Assembly: GCA_905215755.1 (NCBI GenBank)
Contig: CAJMRE010000035.1
Coordinates: forward strand, 1 to 19,130
Reading direction: 5' to 3'
Source of the DNA: an uncultured bacterium
Lineage (GTDB): Bacteria > Actinomycetota > Coriobacteriia > Coriobacteriales > Coriobacteriaceae
DNA: 19,130 nucleotides
A model generated the notes under the pieces. That model had not been told where the DNA came from, ran no database searches, and saw only the letters and a program-made list of their open reading frames with translations. The position numbers were made by a program, and so were the translations under genes. Positions 7,919-14,929 of this stretch are shown piece after piece. Numbering within the stretch: position 1 is the stretch's first letter; every line of letters begins with the position of its first letter.

Positions 7919-7945
7919 ATCTTACCGCAGGCTTACCGAGTTCAA
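7919..7945 (-). promoter_or_regulatory. Candidate promoter of the glycosyltransferase gene
   Basis: On the minus strand TTGAAC (7945-7940) and TAAGAT (7924-7919) resemble -35 and -10 boxes but are spaced only 15 nt apart. They sit in the 82-nt gap between rluD and the glycosyltransferase, about 40 nt before the ATG. This is a weak motif-level call. Confidence 0.3.
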
Positions 7946-7963
7946 GAAACCACCTAATACTGG

Positions 7964-8977
7964 CTAGGCTTCGAGAAGACCGAGCTGCGGAACGATTTCA
8001 TCTCCAACGGCCGTGCGACCGAGCGAGCGCGGAGCCAGATCGTCGAGAACCGCAGCGAGATCCCACGGCAACTCGTCGCGGCACTCAATGCGCTCCCCCG
8101 TCACGGGATGGTCGAACGCCACGCGCCAGGAATGAAGGAACTGCCTGGTCAGGCCCTGGTCGGCGCGCGCATCGCACTTGCCGTAGAGTGGATCGCCCAC
8201 GCAGGCGTGGTTGATATGACGCATATGCACGCGAATCTGGTGCGTGCGACCGGTAAACAGATGGCACTCAACGAGCGTATAGCCGTCGTCAAAACGCATG
8301 GAATCGAAGCGCTCGAGGACCTTAAAGGTCGTAATGGCCTGGCGGGCGAAAGGATCGTCAGAAACCGCCATCTTGACACGGTCGCGCGTCGATCGGGCAA
8401 TACCGGTATTGATGGTGCCCTCGTCCATGGCGATGTGCCCGTGGACAAGCGTGATATAGCGGCGGTCGAGCGTACGCGTGCGAATGAGATTTTGAAGCGC
8501 GCGCTGGGTGTCGTCGTCTTTTGCCGCGAGCATAAGGCCCGAGGTATCGCGATCCAGGCGATGCACGATGCCGGGGCGGTCCTCACCCTGCACGGTACCA
8601 AGATGATCGATACCGCAGTGGTAGACCAAGGCGTTCGCAAGCGTGCCGCTCTCGTGGCCGTGGGCGGGATGGCACACCAGCCCGCGCTGCTTGGAGAGCA
8701 CAATGAGATAGTCGTCCTCATAGCGAATGTCGAGCGGGATGGCCTCGGGAATCACATCGGTGGGATCGTGCGGCTCGGGCAGGTCGACCGAGATGCGGTC
8801 ACCGGCGCGTACGGCATACTTTTTTGACAGACAGGTCTCGCCGTTCACGATTACGGCGCCGCCCTCGATCAAATGCGCGCAGGCAGAGCGCGTGGGGCAG
8901 CCGTCGTTGGCACCCAGAAAGCCGTCGAGACGCTGGCCAGAGCAATCGTCGGCAACAAGAATATGGATGTCGGCCAT
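7964..8977 (-). CDS. rluD: RluA/RluD-family 23S rRNA pseudouridine synthase
   Basis: A 337-residue pseudouridine synthase. An N-terminal S4-like RNA-binding domain (about 14-65, with GGAVIVNG) precedes the catalytic domain. The signature HRLDRDTSG (139-147) carries the catalytic Asp142. RxxIxLVHGHI, TLVECHLFTGRTHQIRVHM and GDPLYG are also present, all typical of the RluA/RluD branch that modifies uridines in large-subunit rRNA or, in some members, tRNA. The start codon overlaps the lspA stop as TAATG, so translation is probably coupled. The lspA-rluD order is common in Gram-positive bacteria and supports the assignment. The exact target uridines are inferred from the family only. Confidence 0.93.
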   Translation of the reverse strand: MADIHILVADDCSGQRLDGFLGANDGCPTRSACAHLIEGGAVIVNGETCLSKKYAVRAGDRISVDLPEPHDPTDVIPEAIPLDIRYEDDYLIVLSKQRGLVCHPAHGHESGTLANALVYHCGIDHLGTVQGEDRPGIVHRLDRDTSGLMLAAKDDDTQRALQNLIRTRTLDRRYITLVHGHIAMDEGTINTGIARSTRDRVKMAVSDDPFARQAITTFKVLERFDSMRFDDGYTLVECHLFTGRTHQIRVHMRHINHACVGDPLYGKCDARADQGLTRQFLHSWRVAFDHPVTGERIECRDELPWDLAAVLDDLAPRSLGRTAVGDEIVPQLGLLEA

Positions 8978-9576
8978 TAACGCTCATTCCTTTCGCGAAT
9001 CTTGCGGGCACGCTCCCCACGCTGCTTGGCTTTGCGCTTAGCGCGGGCCTCATCACGGGCATTGAGCTCAGCAGTCGCATCGACCTCGCGAGCGGCGGGA
9101 CTCAAGAAAATGTAACCGATAAGCGCCAGCACAACACCGACCGTAATGCCGATATCGGCCACATTGAAGACGGGAAAGTCGATGAAGGTGGTGGCAATAA
9201 AATCGGTCACGAAGCCAAAGGCCAAACGATCGATAGCGTTGCCGATAGCACCGCCCGCAACCATCGCCATGCCCACAACCTCAAGATGGGCGAGATGAGG
9301 TGCACGAACGAGGTACACGGCAATAGCGACAATGACCGCCAGCGCCAGCACGGCAAACGCGATGCCATGCCCCTCGCCCATGCTAAAGGCAGCGCCGATA
9401 TTGCGGACAAACAGGAAGTCGATCACGCCGGGGATGACGGTCACATGCAGTGCATCGCCCACGGCACGAACCGCAAGCTTGGTCAACTGGTCAACAAGCA
9501 GCACAACCAGCGCCACCCCACCAGCAACACCCAACCGCCAACCCAAAGGCGGCGTCATATCCCCAGTACGACCCAA
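8977..9576 (-). CDS. lspA: Lipoprotein signal peptidase (signal peptidase II)
   Basis: A 199-residue four-helix membrane aspartyl protease that removes signal peptides from lipidated prolipoproteins. Catalytic aspartates are Asp116 in GGAIGNAIDRL and Asp141 in FNVADIGI. The VDQLTK motif in helix 1 and VRNIGAAFS are also conserved. The best start is a TTG at 9576 with AGGGG about 6 nt upstream; the next in-frame ATG (9558) has its G-run too close. After the last membrane helix (about residue 159) there is a charged Arg/Lys/Glu-rich tail of about 40 residues, making the protein longer than the usual 150-170. It forms an operon with rluD. A TATAAG hexamer about 65 nt upstream could be its -10 box, without a convincing -35. 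Confidence 0.93.
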   Translation of the reverse strand: MGRTGDMTPPLGWRLGVAGGVALVVLLVDQLTKLAVRAVGDALHVTVIPGVIDFLFVRNIGAAFSMGEGHGIAFAVLALAVIVAIAVYLVRAPHLAHLEVVGMAMVAGGAIGNAIDRLAFGFVTDFIATTFIDFPVFNVADIGITVGVVLALIGYIFLSPAAREVDATAELNARDEARAKRKAKQRGERARKIRERNER

Positions 9577-9691
9577 ATCAATCCCCTGCCCTCAGAACAA
9601 TCGGATTCCGTTGAACGCAATTAACCATCTTATATTGCCATACGCAGAGCGCACGACATATCCACCAACGCAAGCGAAATAACCAGCACAA

Positions 9692-9727
9692 AACGAAAGC
9701 GACATTCCGAAAAACAGAATGCCGCTT
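9692..9727 (-). terminator. Possible terminator between ileS and lspA
   Basis: On the minus strand an 11-bp stem (9717-9727 with 9697-9707, one G-U pair) closes on a 9-nt loop rich in T and is followed by TTCGTTTTG. It would end ileS readthrough before lspA. It lies about 250 nt from the ileS stop, so the assignment is tentative. Confidence 0.5.
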
Positions 9728-9742
9728 AAATATGACACAGGT

Positions 9743-9796
9743 AGTCGTTGGGGACGTTCTTGTTTGACTAGTCGTTTAAGAACGTCCCCAACGACT
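9743..9796. repeat. Long perfect palindrome, shared-loop element A
   Basis: Two 19-base arms (9743-9761 and 9778-9796, AGTCGTTGGGGACGTTCTT and its complement) are perfectly complementary around a 16-nt loop; one more T-A pair extends the stem. The right end of the left arm and the loop contain CTTGTTTGAC (9759-9768). The same ten bases sit at the loop start of the palindrome at 17438-17506. The loop also repeats the arm string AGTCGTT. There is no T-tract on either strand, so a simple terminator is unlikely. A REP-like or miniature mobile element is an inference. Confidence 0.75.
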
Positions 9797-9835
9797 AGGT
9801 CCATAGAAACGCCGCATTACCGTCATCAACAGCGA

Positions 9836-9933
9836 AAACGTCCCTAAGCGAGCAAGGTGACGTGAAAGAGGAGGGAAGCGTACTTTGGTACGCGACCGAC
9901 GATTGAACGTCAGATTGCCGCTTAGGAGCGTTT
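9836..9933. repeat. 98-nt compound inverted repeat, possibly a structured RNA
   Basis: Three nested complementary pairs give one long hairpin. The outer arms are 9836-9850 and 9919-9933 (15 nt, two mismatches). The middle arms are 9852-9863 and 9907-9918 (GCAA..GACGT type, three mismatches). The apical hairpin is 9878-9893 (GCGTAC, loop TTTG, GTACGC). A purine-rich internal strand GAAAGAGGAGGGA lies on one side. No open reading frame or T-tract accompanies it. The nesting of paired segments suggests folding at RNA or single-strand DNA level. It could be a noncoding RNA, an untranslated-region structure or a dispersed repeat. Confidence 0.6.
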
Positions 9934-9942
9934 GCAGCGTCG

Positions 9943-9977
9943 GTAGGTTACGGCGTTCTACGAACGCCGTAACCTAC
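9943..9977. repeat. Perfect 16-bp hairpin overlapping the ileS stop codon
   Basis: Arms 9943-9958 and 9962-9977 are exactly complementary around the 3-nt loop TAC. The right arm contains the ileS stop codon (TAG, 9976-9974) and the last Leu codon. The minus-strand sequence beyond the hairpin has no T-run, so it is not a standard intrinsic terminator. It may protect the 3' end of the message or be part of an inserted palindrome. Confidence 0.7.
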
Positions 9978-12775
9978 AGCGCGTCAGCGCAGCGCTTGCA
10001 GATATGTGCGTGACCGTTGTACTCGCCGACGGTGGTGCGGTAATTCCAGCAACGGTCGCAGCACTCGCCCTCGGCAGCCTCGATGGCAACGGAGAGCTCC
10101 TCGCCCTGGGTCAGCTCAACATCGGAAACGATGTAGAACTCGGCCAGGTCGACCGCCTTGTCGCCGGTCAGCAGCGCGTACATCTCGGCGGGAACGACCG
10201 CCTTGACGCGGACCTGCTGGCTCTTAGTGAAGGTGCCGACGGAGCGGGCATCCTCAAGGGCCTTGGTCACGGCGCTACGGAGCTCGAGTGAAGCCTCGAG
10301 CACGCCCTCGAACTCATTGGCCTCGTCGACCGTGATAGGCGACTTATACCAATCGAGCAGCGCGGCGTACTTCTGGTGGTCGACGCAGCCGGCAGGCGCG
10401 TAGGCCATGGCCTCGTCGACGGTGTAGGACAAAATCGGCTGCAGATCGCGCATGAGCATCGAGAAGAGCTCGGCCAGCACGGTCTGGGCGCTGCGGCGCT
10501 CGAGCGAGCCAGGCTTGTCGCAGTACAGGCGGTCCTTCAGGGCGTCGAGGTACACGTTGGAAAGCTCGGTAACCACGAAGTCATAAAGCGCACGGTAAGC
10601 GCGCGGGAACTCGTAGCAAGAGTAAGCGTCGTCGACCTCGGCCTGAACCTGGGTCAGACGGGCAACCATGAGCTTGTCGAGCGGCAGCAGGTCGGCAAAG
10701 GCGACACCGTCGGTCTCAGGCTCAAACTGGCCCTCGAGCTCGGAAAGCAGGAAGCGCAGCGTGTTGCGGAAACGACGGTAGGCATCGGACGTACGGGCAA
10801 GAATCTCGTGGTCGATGGACACGTCGGAGCTGGTGTCAACGGAAGCAACCCACAGGCGGATGATGTCGGCGCCCATCTCGTCACAGACCTTATTGGGGTC
10901 GATGACGTTGCCGAGCGACTTGGACATCTTGCGGCCCTGGCCGTCGAGCGTGAAGCCCTGCGAGACGACCGCCTTGTAGGGAGCATGGCCGTTGGCGCCC
11001 ACCGAAGTGAGCAGCGAGCTCTGGAACCAACCGCGATGCTGGTCGGAGCCCTCGAGGTACACATCCGCCGGATACTCCAGCTCGGGACGGTACTCGCAGA
11101 CGGCCTTCCAGGAGACGCCGGAATCCCACCACACGTCGAGGATGTCCTTATCGGCCTTGAGGTGATGGCCGCCGCACTTGGGGCAGACGCAGGCCTCGCC
11201 CAGGTAGCTCTCGGGAGCGTCGGTGAACCAGGCGTCGGAGCCCTTCTCGTGGAAGAGCTTGATGACGGCGTCGAGCGTAGCGTCGTTCATGACCTTCTCG
11301 CCGCAGTCGGCACAGGTGTAGCTGGGGATAGGCACGCCCCAGTTGCGCTGACGGCTGATGCACCAGTCGGGACGCTGCTCAACCATGGCGCCGATGCGGT
11401 TGGCGGCGTGAGCCGGATACCACTTGACGTTCTCGCGAACCTCCTTACCAGCCTGCTCGCGCAAACCAGTCTTGTCCATCGAGACAAACCACTGGTCGGT
11501 AGCACGGAAGAGCACCGGGTGCTTGCAGCGCCAGCAGTGCGGATAGCTGTGCGTGATCTTCTTCTCGAGGACCAGGGTGCCGCGCTCGCGCAGGAACTCG
11601 ATGATGTGCGGGTTGGCCTCGTCGGTATCCATGCCGCTGAAGGGGCCGCCGGTGCCAAACTCCTCGCCGGTGTAGAACTTGCCGTCGTCATCGACCGGCA
11701 TGCAAATGTCGGTGATGCCCTCCTTGAGGCAGGCGAAGTAGTCGTCGACGCCGTGACCGGGCGAGTTGTGGACGATACCGGTACCGTCATCGACACCGAC
11801 GTAATCGGCCAACAGCGCAACGCCCTCGACACCGTCAAAGATCGGCTGCTTATAGTGAATGTGATGGAAGGTCTCGGCGGGAACCACATAGGGCTTGCCG
11901 TCGACCACAACCGGGGTGTACTCCCAGCCAAACTCCTCGCAGCACTTGGGAGCTAGGTCCTCGAGCATGACCTCGGCGCGGCCGTCGTGCTCAACGGCGA
12001 CGTAGGCGGCACCGGGCTTGAGAGAAACTGCCTGGTCGGAGGGGATGGTCCACGGCGTGGTCGTCCAGATGATAAAGTCAACCGGGCCGTCGAAGTTCTC
12101 GAGGCCGGCGGGCTTGGAGGTCATCTCAAAGCGCACGAAGATGGACGGGCTCGTCTCGTCGGAGTACTCAATCTCGGCCTCAGCAAGTGCGGTATGGCAG
12201 TGCTTGCACCAGTGGACGGGCTTGTGACCGCGATAGATCATGCCCTTGTCGAACATGGCCTTGAAAACATCGATGTCGGCGGCGTCATGCTGGTGATAGA
12301 GCGTCAGATAGGGGTTGTCCCAATCGCCGAGCACGCCCAGGCGACGGAAGCCGGCCTTCTGCAGCTCGATGTTCTCGACAGCGAACTTATTGCAAAGCTC
12401 ACGGATCTTAGCCGTGGAGGTCTGGTTGAACTTCTCGGTGCCGAGCTTCTCCTCGACCTTATGCTCGATCGGCTGGCCATGGCAGTCCCAACCGGGAACA
12501 TAGGGAACCTCATAGCCCTGCATCATCCAGTAACGGTTGATCATGTCCTTGGAGATCTTGTTCATGGCATGGCCGATGTGAATCGGGCCGTTGGCGTACG
12601 GAGGACCGTCGTGCAGCACGAACTTCTTGTGACCCTCGTTCTTCTTCAGAACCTGCTCGTAGACCTTGTTGTCCTGCCAGTCCTTGAGTCGCTTGGGCTC
12701 GGACTTGGAAAGACCGGCACGCATGGGAAAACCGGTCTTGGGCAGATTCATCGTCTGCTTGTACTCGTTTGCCAC
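9974..12775 (-). CDS. ileS: Isoleucyl-tRNA synthetase
   Basis: A 933-residue class I aminoacyl-tRNA synthetase that charges tRNA-Ile and edits misactivated valine. HIGH is at 66-69 in PYANGPIHIGHAMNK, and KMSKS is near 616-620 (GRKMSKSLGN). The CP1 editing domain holds WTTTPWT and GTGIVHNSPGHG with DDYF. A zinc-binding CPKCGG follows, and a C-terminal zinc finger has four Cys (CCDRCW...CKRC) near 905-930. Length and order match the bacterial-type (E. coli/B. subtilis-like) enzyme rather than the eukaryote-like mupirocin-resistant type. The start is GTG 12775 with AAGGGG 5 nt upstream. It is preceded by a T-box leader, so expression should rise when uncharged tRNA-Ile accumulates. Confidence 0.97.
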   Translation of the reverse strand: MANEYKQTMNLPKTGFPMRAGLSKSEPKRLKDWQDNKVYEQVLKKNEGHKKFVLHDGPPYANGPIHIGHAMNKISKDMINRYWMMQGYEVPYVPGWDCHGQPIEHKVEEKLGTEKFNQTSTAKIRELCNKFAVENIELQKAGFRRLGVLGDWDNPYLTLYHQHDAADIDVFKAMFDKGMIYRGHKPVHWCKHCHTALAEAEIEYSDETSPSIFVRFEMTSKPAGLENFDGPVDFIIWTTTPWTIPSDQAVSLKPGAAYVAVEHDGRAEVMLEDLAPKCCEEFGWEYTPVVVDGKPYVVPAETFHHIHYKQPIFDGVEGVALLADYVGVDDGTGIVHNSPGHGVDDYFACLKEGITDICMPVDDDGKFYTGEEFGTGGPFSGMDTDEANPHIIEFLRERGTLVLEKKITHSYPHCWRCKHPVLFRATDQWFVSMDKTGLREQAGKEVRENVKWYPAHAANRIGAMVEQRPDWCISRQRNWGVPIPSYTCADCGEKVMNDATLDAVIKLFHEKGSDAWFTDAPESYLGEACVCPKCGGHHLKADKDILDVWWDSGVSWKAVCEYRPELEYPADVYLEGSDQHRGWFQSSLLTSVGANGHAPYKAVVSQGFTLDGQGRKMSKSLGNVIDPNKVCDEMGADIIRLWVASVDTSSDVSIDHEILARTSDAYRRFRNTLRFLLSELEGQFEPETDGVAFADLLPLDKLMVARLTQVQAEVDDAYSCYEFPRAYRALYDFVVTELSNVYLDALKDRLYCDKPGSLERRSAQTVLAELFSMLMRDLQPILSYTVDEAMAYAPAGCVDHQKYAALLDWYKSPITVDEANEFEGVLEASLELRSAVTKALEDARSVGTFTKSQQVRVKAVVPAEMYALLTGDKAVDLAEFYIVSDVELTQGEELSVAIEAAEGECCDRCWNYRTTVGEYNGHAHICKRCADAL

Positions 12776-12818
12776 GGTACCCCTTTCATGTCATGGGCGC
12801 ACACGCCCGTTGGGCACC

Positions 12819-12855
12819 AAAAAAGCGCCCGTCCCTACAAGCTGGGACGAAGCGC
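12819..12855 (-). terminator. T-box leader terminator upstream of ileS
   Basis: GCGCTTCGTCCC (12855-12844) pairs with GGGACGGGCGC (12835-12825), 11 bp with one bulged U around an 8-nt loop, and TTTTTT follows (12824-12819). Its 5' arm shares the bases CGCTT and CCC with the 3' side of the antiterminator, so the two structures exclude each other. Confidence 0.9.
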
Positions 12856-13130
12856 CACAAAACGAGCTGTACGCCCGCAAAAGCTCTTCGCTTAACCACC
12901 CAGCTTAGATGCCCTCGCCCGCATATTCGCGCACTCGCATCCGTTACTCGGCTGGCCTGTATCGACGACCATCTCGGCGATGTCTACTAAGACGAACCTG
13001 CGCGGCACGTCCGTTGGGACCGCAGCTCCGGGGTGATTTTCATCGGTCGCATGCACGGGTTCTCAGCGCTCCCCGCTCTCTGTGGCATGCGGACGGCCGA
13101 CTACTCGTCCCCATCAACGCTTATGCGGAG
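12819..13130 (-). promoter_or_regulatory. T-box riboswitch sensing uncharged tRNA-Ile
   Basis: Read on the minus strand, Stem I runs from CCGCA (13128-13124) to TGCGG (13024-13020). It contains an AGTAG-type loop opposite the specifier, the AGAGAGC/GCTGAGAACCC distal motifs and a GCATGC terminal helix. The specifier loop holds ATC followed by A (13037-13035), an isoleucine codon, immediately before CCCC pairing with GGGG. The T-box bulge TGGT (12898-12895) is complementary to ACCA, the expected discriminator A plus CCA end. The antiterminator pairs AAGCTGGG (12906-12899) with CCCAGCTT (12846-12839), and AAGCG with CGCTT. The competing terminator lies at 12855-12819. All parts agree with a transcription-attenuating T-box for ileS. 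A TATAAA hexamer (13180-13175) may be the -10 box; no clear -35 was found. Confidence 0.92.
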
Positions 13131-13261
13131 TATGCTAGCACGTTCAGCGCCGGCGAAAAACCCTCAACACTGGTTTTATACGTTCGAAATTTCTCGCGGC
13201 TGTGGACCTTCTCTTGGAGCAAAATACCTGAAAGCACTTTATCGAACGAAAGAAGGTTGCT

Positions 13262-14344
13262 ATGCGCACGATTGGAATGAGCGACTACACCGTTGGCGAG
13301 GATTGCTTTGACGAGCTGTCCGGCGCGCTGGCCGAGTACGGCGCGAAGAAGGTCGCGATCATCGGTGGCAAGCGGGCACTGGCCGCAGCACTTCCCGGTA
13401 TCGAAGCTGCGCTGGCGGGTACCGACGTCGAAATTCTGGAGACGCGCGTCTACGGCACCAACAGTACGCGCGCAAATATCGCCAAGGTCGTAAACTCCCC
13501 TGCCTGCCAGGAAGCTGACGTGCTTATCGCATGCGGCGGCGGCAAGGCGCTCGACACCGTGAAGACCGCAGCCATCGAGCTCAAGAAGATCGTCTTTACG
13601 GTGCCGACGATTTGCTCCAACTGCTCCGCTGCGACCGCCATTGCCGTCGTGTACAACGACGACGGCTCGCTCGAGGGCTATTCGTACCCCAACCGACCGG
13701 CGCACATCTTCATCAACCCCAAGATCATCGCCGAGGCACCGGCAGAGTACTTCTGGGCCGGCGTAGGCGATGCCCTCTCTAAGCAGCCCGAGGTCGAGTA
13801 CGCCACGAGCGCCGGTGATTTGGAGCACACCGCCGGTCTTGGCCTGGCACTCGCCCACACCTGCTCCGAGCCGCTGTTTACCTATGGCGTCCAGGGTCTT
13901 GAGGACGTGCGCCAGGACCTGTCGAGCGAGGCCGTCAAGCAGATCGCGCTCGATATCGTGGTCAACACGGGCTATGTCTCGAACCTGACCAACCAGAACG
14001 ATTACTACTACAACTCGAGCGTGGCGCACGCGTTCTACAATGCCACCTGCAGCATTCCGCGTGAGGGCACCTACCTGCACGGCGAGGTCGTGAGCCTGGG
14101 CGTGCTCGTGTTGTTCGCCTACACGGGCGACACCGAGAACCTTAAGCGCTATGCTGACTTCAACAAGCAGATGGGGCTGCCCGTAACGCTTGAGCAGGTC
14201 GAGCTTTCCGAGACCGATATCCCTGCCCTGTGCGAGCACGCGCACGCCACCAACGAGTGGAAGCAAGGCAACCCGGAGCCCTTCACCGACGAAAAATTCG
14301 CCGCCGCCATCAAGGCCGCCAACGCCTACGGCCACACGCTCTAG
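13262..14344 (+). CDS. gldA: Iron-type alcohol dehydrogenase, glycerol dehydrogenase-like
   Basis: A 360-residue NAD-dependent dehydrogenase of the GldA branch of family III alcohol dehydrogenases, which oxidise glycerol or small hydroxy compounds using a divalent metal. The nucleotide-binding glycine motif is CGGGKALDT (91-99), with VPTICSNCSA following. The three expected metal ligands are present: Asp170 in GVGDALSK, His256 in SSVAHAFYN and His273 in YLHGEVVSLG. They match the Asp-His-His spacing of Bacillus GldA. Length is usual. AGAAGG lies 5 nt before the ATG. It is transcribed divergently from ileS across about 130 nt and ends at a shared terminator. It is not next to dihydroxyacetone kinase genes, so a different substrate such as a hydroxycarboxylate is possible. 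Confidence 0.85.
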   Translation: MRTIGMSDYTVGEDCFDELSGALAEYGAKKVAIIGGKRALAAALPGIEAALAGTDVEILETRVYGTNSTRANIAKVVNSPACQEADVLIACGGGKALDTVKTAAIELKKIVFTVPTICSNCSAATAIAVVYNDDGSLEGYSYPNRPAHIFINPKIIAEAPAEYFWAGVGDALSKQPEVEYATSAGDLEHTAGLGLALAHTCSEPLFTYGVQGLEDVRQDLSSEAVKQIALDIVVNTGYVSNLTNQNDYYYNSSVAHAFYNATCSIPREGTYLHGEVVSLGVLVLFAYTGDTENLKRYADFNKQMGLPVTLEQVELSETDIPALCEHAHATNEWKQGNPEPFTDEKFAAAIKAANAYGHTL

Positions 14345-14353
14345 ACCCAGGCC

Positions 14354-14394
14354 AAAACCACCACAAGGGAGCCGCACCTTTGTGGTGGTTTTTT
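14354..14394. terminator. Bidirectional terminator between gldA-like gene and DUF523 gene
   Basis: Arms 14354-14369 and 14377-14392 form a 16-bp stem with one G-U pair and the loop AGCCGCA. Plus-strand transcripts end in TTTTTT; minus-strand transcripts end in TTTT. It overlaps the DUF523 stop codon and starts 9 nt after the dehydrogenase stop, so one hairpin serves two convergent genes. Confidence 0.9.
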
Positions 14395-14848
14395 ATTGCT
14401 CCAGCATGCTGGGGTCGAACTCGCTAGCCGGGATCACGCGATAACCGTGGCGGAGCAGTAAATCAACGAAGACGCCGTTGCCCGCCGTGAGGGTGCCACT
14501 GAATGTTCCGTCGTAGATGAGGCTCGCGCCGCACGAGGGACTACGGTCCTGCAGGATGCACGCGGCGATCTCTTCCGGCCCACCCGCCTGCTCGCACATG
14601 TCGAGCGCACGTTGGGCGCCTAGGCGAAATTCCAGGTCAACGGACACGCCCTCGCAGGTACAGACCTCGCCGTTCACAATCTCGGACGGCTTGCGCGGCG
14701 TGGGCAGGCCCCCAAAGACCTCAGGGCACACCAAGAGGACCTCGGTCCCTGTACGCTCGCAGGCCTCGACCAACTCGCGATGATAGTTGTCGAGCCCATT
14801 ATACTTGCAGCTCTCGCCCATCAAGCAGGCGCTCACCACGATCTTCAT
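14393..14848 (-). CDS. DUF523-domain protein
   Basis: A 151-residue small soluble protein of the DUF523 (YbbK-like) family, whose function is not established. Conserved cysteine-containing motifs are visible: SACLMGESCKYNG near the N-terminus, VCPEVFGGLPTPRKPSEI at about 40-57, and the RSPSCGASLIYDGTFSGTLTAGNGV block near the middle. The clustered cysteines suggest metal or iron-sulfur binding, which is an inference. The start is MKIVVSACL at 14848, with AGAGGG 6 nt upstream. Upstream ATGs at 14854 and 14863 would put the ribosome site adjacent to, or inside, the gene. The terminator of ftsH separates it from that gene. Confidence 0.83.
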   Translation of the reverse strand: MKIVVSACLMGESCKYNGLDNYHRELVEACERTGTEVLLVCPEVFGGLPTPRKPSEIVNGEVCTCEGVSVDLEFRLGAQRALDMCEQAGGPEEIAACILQDRSPSCGASLIYDGTFSGTLTAGNGVFVDLLLRHGYRVIPASEFDPSMLEQ

Positions 14849-14865
14849 TTCCATCCCTCTCAAGC

Positions 14866-14902
14866 AAAACGCCCCATTTGAGAAAGCTGCTCAAATGGGG
14901 CG
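14866..14902 (-). terminator. Intrinsic terminator of ftsH
   Basis: A perfect 13-bp stem (14870-14882 with 14890-14902, CGCCCCATTTGAG and its complement) closes on a 7-nt loop and is followed on the minus strand by TTTTGC. It lies 27 nt beyond the ftsH stop. Confidence 0.88.
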
Positions 14903-14929
14903 TCGGCGTTTACTGGCTCGGCCGCGGCT

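Noticed and set aside
9592..9804. A 70-codon minus-strand open frame in the ileS-lspA spacer.
   Set aside because: It runs through the palindrome at 9743-9796, has no ribosome site and no recognisable features.
10376..11956. A 526-codon open frame on the plus strand inside ileS.
   Set aside because: It is antisense to a clearly real ileS, shows low-complexity Val/Leu/Ala/Asp composition and no known motif; it is a GC-rich codon-position artefact.
13013..13024. TTGGGACCGCAG on the plus strand resembles the T-box core TGGNACCGC before the dehydrogenase gene.
   Set aside because: The strand has no Stem I, specifier or terminator in the right order. The bases belong to the 3' base of Stem I of the minus-strand ileS T-box.
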